Source of the DNA: CAYUMU01 sp964445985
GTDB lineage: Bacteria > Planctomycetota > Planctomycetia > Pirellulales > S012-138
NCBI GenBank assembly: GCA_964445985.1
Contig: CAYUMU010000095.1
Span: 1 to 24,761 of the forward strand
DNA: 24,761 bases
Reading direction: 5' to 3'
The notes under the pieces were generated by a model. The model worked only from the letters and a program-made list of their open reading frames with translations, did no database searches and was not told the DNA's origin. Each line of letters opens with the position of its first letter. Within the stretch, counting starts at the first letter, position 1. Below are positions 23,295-24,761 of the stretch, one piece after another. Made by a program: the position numbers and the translations under genes.

Positions 23295-24530
23295 ATGACC
23301 AACAACCCCCTCGCCGATCGCCGGCAGCTCGAAGCCAATCCCATTGAAGACATCGTGGCCTACGGCTATCCGCCGCGGTTTGTGTTCGTGGAGGTCCGCA
23401 CGAAGTTCGGCAGGGCGATTGGCGATGCCACGCTCGAAGGCCAGCCCAACGCCGTGCTGGGGGCCATCGAAGACGCCAAGCGGTTCTTCATTGGCAAAGA
23501 CGCCAACGCCATCACCATTGCCCCCGATTACTTCATCTACCAGTTCTACAGCAACGGACCCGTCACCCGCAGCGCCATCGGCGGCATCGATACGGCTCTC
23601 TGGGACCTTTGGGCGCGGCGGCTCGGCGTGCCGCTGTATCAGGTGTTTGGCGGCGCCCATCATCAGCAAGGGCTGCCGTATTACTGCTGGGAAGGAGGCC
23701 ACGTGCCGCAGCCGGGCTTCGGCCCCGACTCGGCAGCCGCCAAGGTGAAACGCCTGGTCGATCAACGGGGCGTGCGCACGGTCAAAATGAACGCCAGCGC
23801 GTTCTTGCCGCCGCTCGACGTGTGGAAACGGATCCCCATTGCGGCCCAGGTTGCCGCCGACGTTCGCAAGGCCGTGGGGGACGACATCAACCTGTGCTTC
23901 GATTTTCACGGCCGCGGCAAGCCAGCCACGGCCCGCGCTCTGCTCGAAGCCCTCCGCCCGCACCGGCCGTTCTTTATCGAAGAGCCCATGGAAGAGGAGC
24001 ACGACGACGACATGCCGGCCCTGCGGCAGCAGGCCCAGGAAGTGATGGTGGCCACCGGCGAGCGGATGTACACGCTGGGGGCGGTTCGCAAACTGATCAA
24101 GTCGGGCGGGGTGGATCTGATTCAGACCGACCTGGTGCATTGCGGCGGGCCATCGATCTTGCGCAAGATCAGTGCCTTGGCCGAATCGGCAGGCCTCGGC
24201 GTGGCGCCGCACTGTCCGCTTTCGGCCATCGCATTCATGGCCTGCTATCACACCATGGTCAGCAGCCCCGCCGGCTGTTTGCTCGAGTGCGCCGACGGCA
24301 TCCATTACAACACCGAGGTAGCAGACGGCTACAGCGGCAACCCCTGGACACGGCCGATCACCAACCCCGAAGTCTTCAACCTCAACCAGCAAGGCATCAT
24401 GCCGCTCCCCACCGGCGCCGGCCTGGGCCTCGACTACAACGACGAACAGCTCGAAGCGGGCAAAAAAATCGGGGCCGCCTGGCAACGGCCTGTCGGCCAT
24501 TTGGAAACAGGGGCCGCTTGCCGGTGGTGA
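23295..24530 (+). CDS. Enolase-superfamily dehydratase (mandelate racemase group, galactonate-dehydratase-like)
   Basis: A 411-aa enzyme expected to abstract the proton alpha to a carboxylate and dehydrate a sugar acid. The N-terminal capping domain spans about 1-125 (FVFVEVRTKFGRAIGDATLE, AIGGIDTALWDLWARRLGVP). The barrel carries VKMNAS (Lys164), the first metal ligand plus acid/base in FDFHGR (Asp203, His205), Glu229 in IEEP, Glu256 in TGERM and the catalytic His306 in APHCPLS. The D-x-H arrangement and the distant His match D-galactonate dehydratase-type enzymes, but the exact substrate is not provable. ATG 23295 begins the domain; there is no strong ribosome-binding site. No sugar-catabolism partner is in the window. 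Confidence 0.9.
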   Translation: MTNNPLADRRQLEANPIEDIVAYGYPPRFVFVEVRTKFGRAIGDATLEGQPNAVLGAIEDAKRFFIGKDANAITIAPDYFIYQFYSNGPVTRSAIGGIDTALWDLWARRLGVPLYQVFGGAHHQQGLPYYCWEGGHVPQPGFGPDSAAAKVKRLVDQRGVRTVKMNASAFLPPLDVWKRIPIAAQVAADVRKAVGDDINLCFDFHGRGKPATARALLEALRPHRPFFIEEPMEEEHDDDMPALRQQAQEVMVATGERMYTLGAVRKLIKSGGVDLIQTDLVHCGGPSILRKISALAESAGLGVAPHCPLSAIAFMACYHTMVSSPAGCLLECADGIHYNTEVADGYSGNPWTRPITNPEVFNLNQQGIMPLPTGAGLGLDYNDEQLEAGKKIGAAWQRPVGHLETGAACRW

Positions 24531-24538
24531 AGAAGGGG

Positions 24539-24580
24539 GGCTGGTGGCTGGTGGCTGGTGGCTGGGGACTGGGGACTGGG
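24539..24580. repeat. Heptamer tandem repeat
   Basis: Six 7-nt units: GGCTGGT three times, GGCTGGG once and GACTGGG twice, just after the dehydratase stop codon. It is similar in style to the low-complexity spacer at 9005-9176. Confidence 0.7.
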
Positions 24581-24707
24581 GTGGCCTGATAAAAAACGGT
24601 TGCTGGCGTGCTCGGGTTCTGTTGCGCGGCGGCGGGTATTTGCGCCGCTCGGCATTTGGTCGGGTTCGAGCGGATCGATCCTGAATGGTCCGCGACCTCA
24701 ACCGCCT

Positions 24708-24745
24708 ATTGAAAATTGAAAAATGCAAATTGAAAATTGCAAATT
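24708..24745. repeat. AT-rich short direct repeats
   Basis: ATTGAAAATTG occurs at about 24708 and ATTGAAAATTG again at about 24729, with GCAAATT at 24725 and 24739. The AT-richness contrasts sharply with the surrounding GC-rich DNA. No gene is present. Confidence 0.6.
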
Positions 24746-24761
24746 CCGTCAGGGTAATCTC

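Noticed and set aside
22980..24728. 582-aa minus-strand open frame opposite the dehydratase
   Set aside because: It is a GC-driven shadow; the plus strand encodes an enzyme with all catalytic residues in place.

Overview
The window looks like a chromosomal segment of a GC-rich planctomycete, probably of the Pirellulales type. This rests on gene content read from the sequence: a Tat-exported DUF1501 protein, a secreted PQQ-type beta-propeller, a GAF-HlyD / HlyD / M50-HlyD cassette, and planctomycete-style dispersed repeats between genes. No taxonomic marker gene is present, so the assignment is inference.

Layout. At 443-6035 (+) is a three-gene membrane cassette: a GAF-domain membrane-fusion protein, a small HlyD protein, and a large M50-metalloprotease/HlyD hybrid. 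The spacers carry a long hairpin and a MITE-like repeat. Next is a leftward block: a SAM methyltransferase (6225-6899) bracketed by two copies of one hairpin repeat, the Mrp/ApbC Fe-S carrier ATPase (7340-8422), a receiver-like hypothetical (8523-8954) and a DUF1501 protein (9180-10490). Upstream of DUF1501 lies gene debris: a CusA/CzcA-type RND pump fragment joined to a BlaI-type repressor fragment. Rightward single genes follow: an ASCH protein, a DinB-like protein, a secreted beta-propeller and a STAS-like protein.

The accessory part begins at tRNA-Pro(GGG) (14434-14508). A large serine recombinase converges on this tRNA and its last six codons are the antisense of the tRNA 3' end, so an element has integrated there. 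Behind it come a 71-aa protein and an HTH protein, which form the recombination module. Behind those is a leftward, translationally coupled operon of DUF6361, phospholipase-D-like and helicase genes. It resembles phage-defence or mobile-element operons, but it is visibly decayed: DUF6361 lacks its N-terminal part, the PLD gene has a frameshift, and the helicase loses its C-terminal half where it meets the HTH gene. Rightward small genes follow: an orphan C-terminal-like ORF, an XRE regulator without an ImmA partner, an unknown 130-aa protein, a secreted 189-aa protein and an orphan SUKH/SMI1 immunity-like protein. The window closes with a chromosomal enolase-superfamily dehydratase related to galactonate dehydratase. 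The right edge of the island could not be located from sequence alone.

The strongest candidates for a second look are the recombinase/tRNA-Pro arrangement, where tRNA end, terminator hairpin and recombinase C-terminus share the same bases, and the wrecked DUF6361-PLD-helicase operon.
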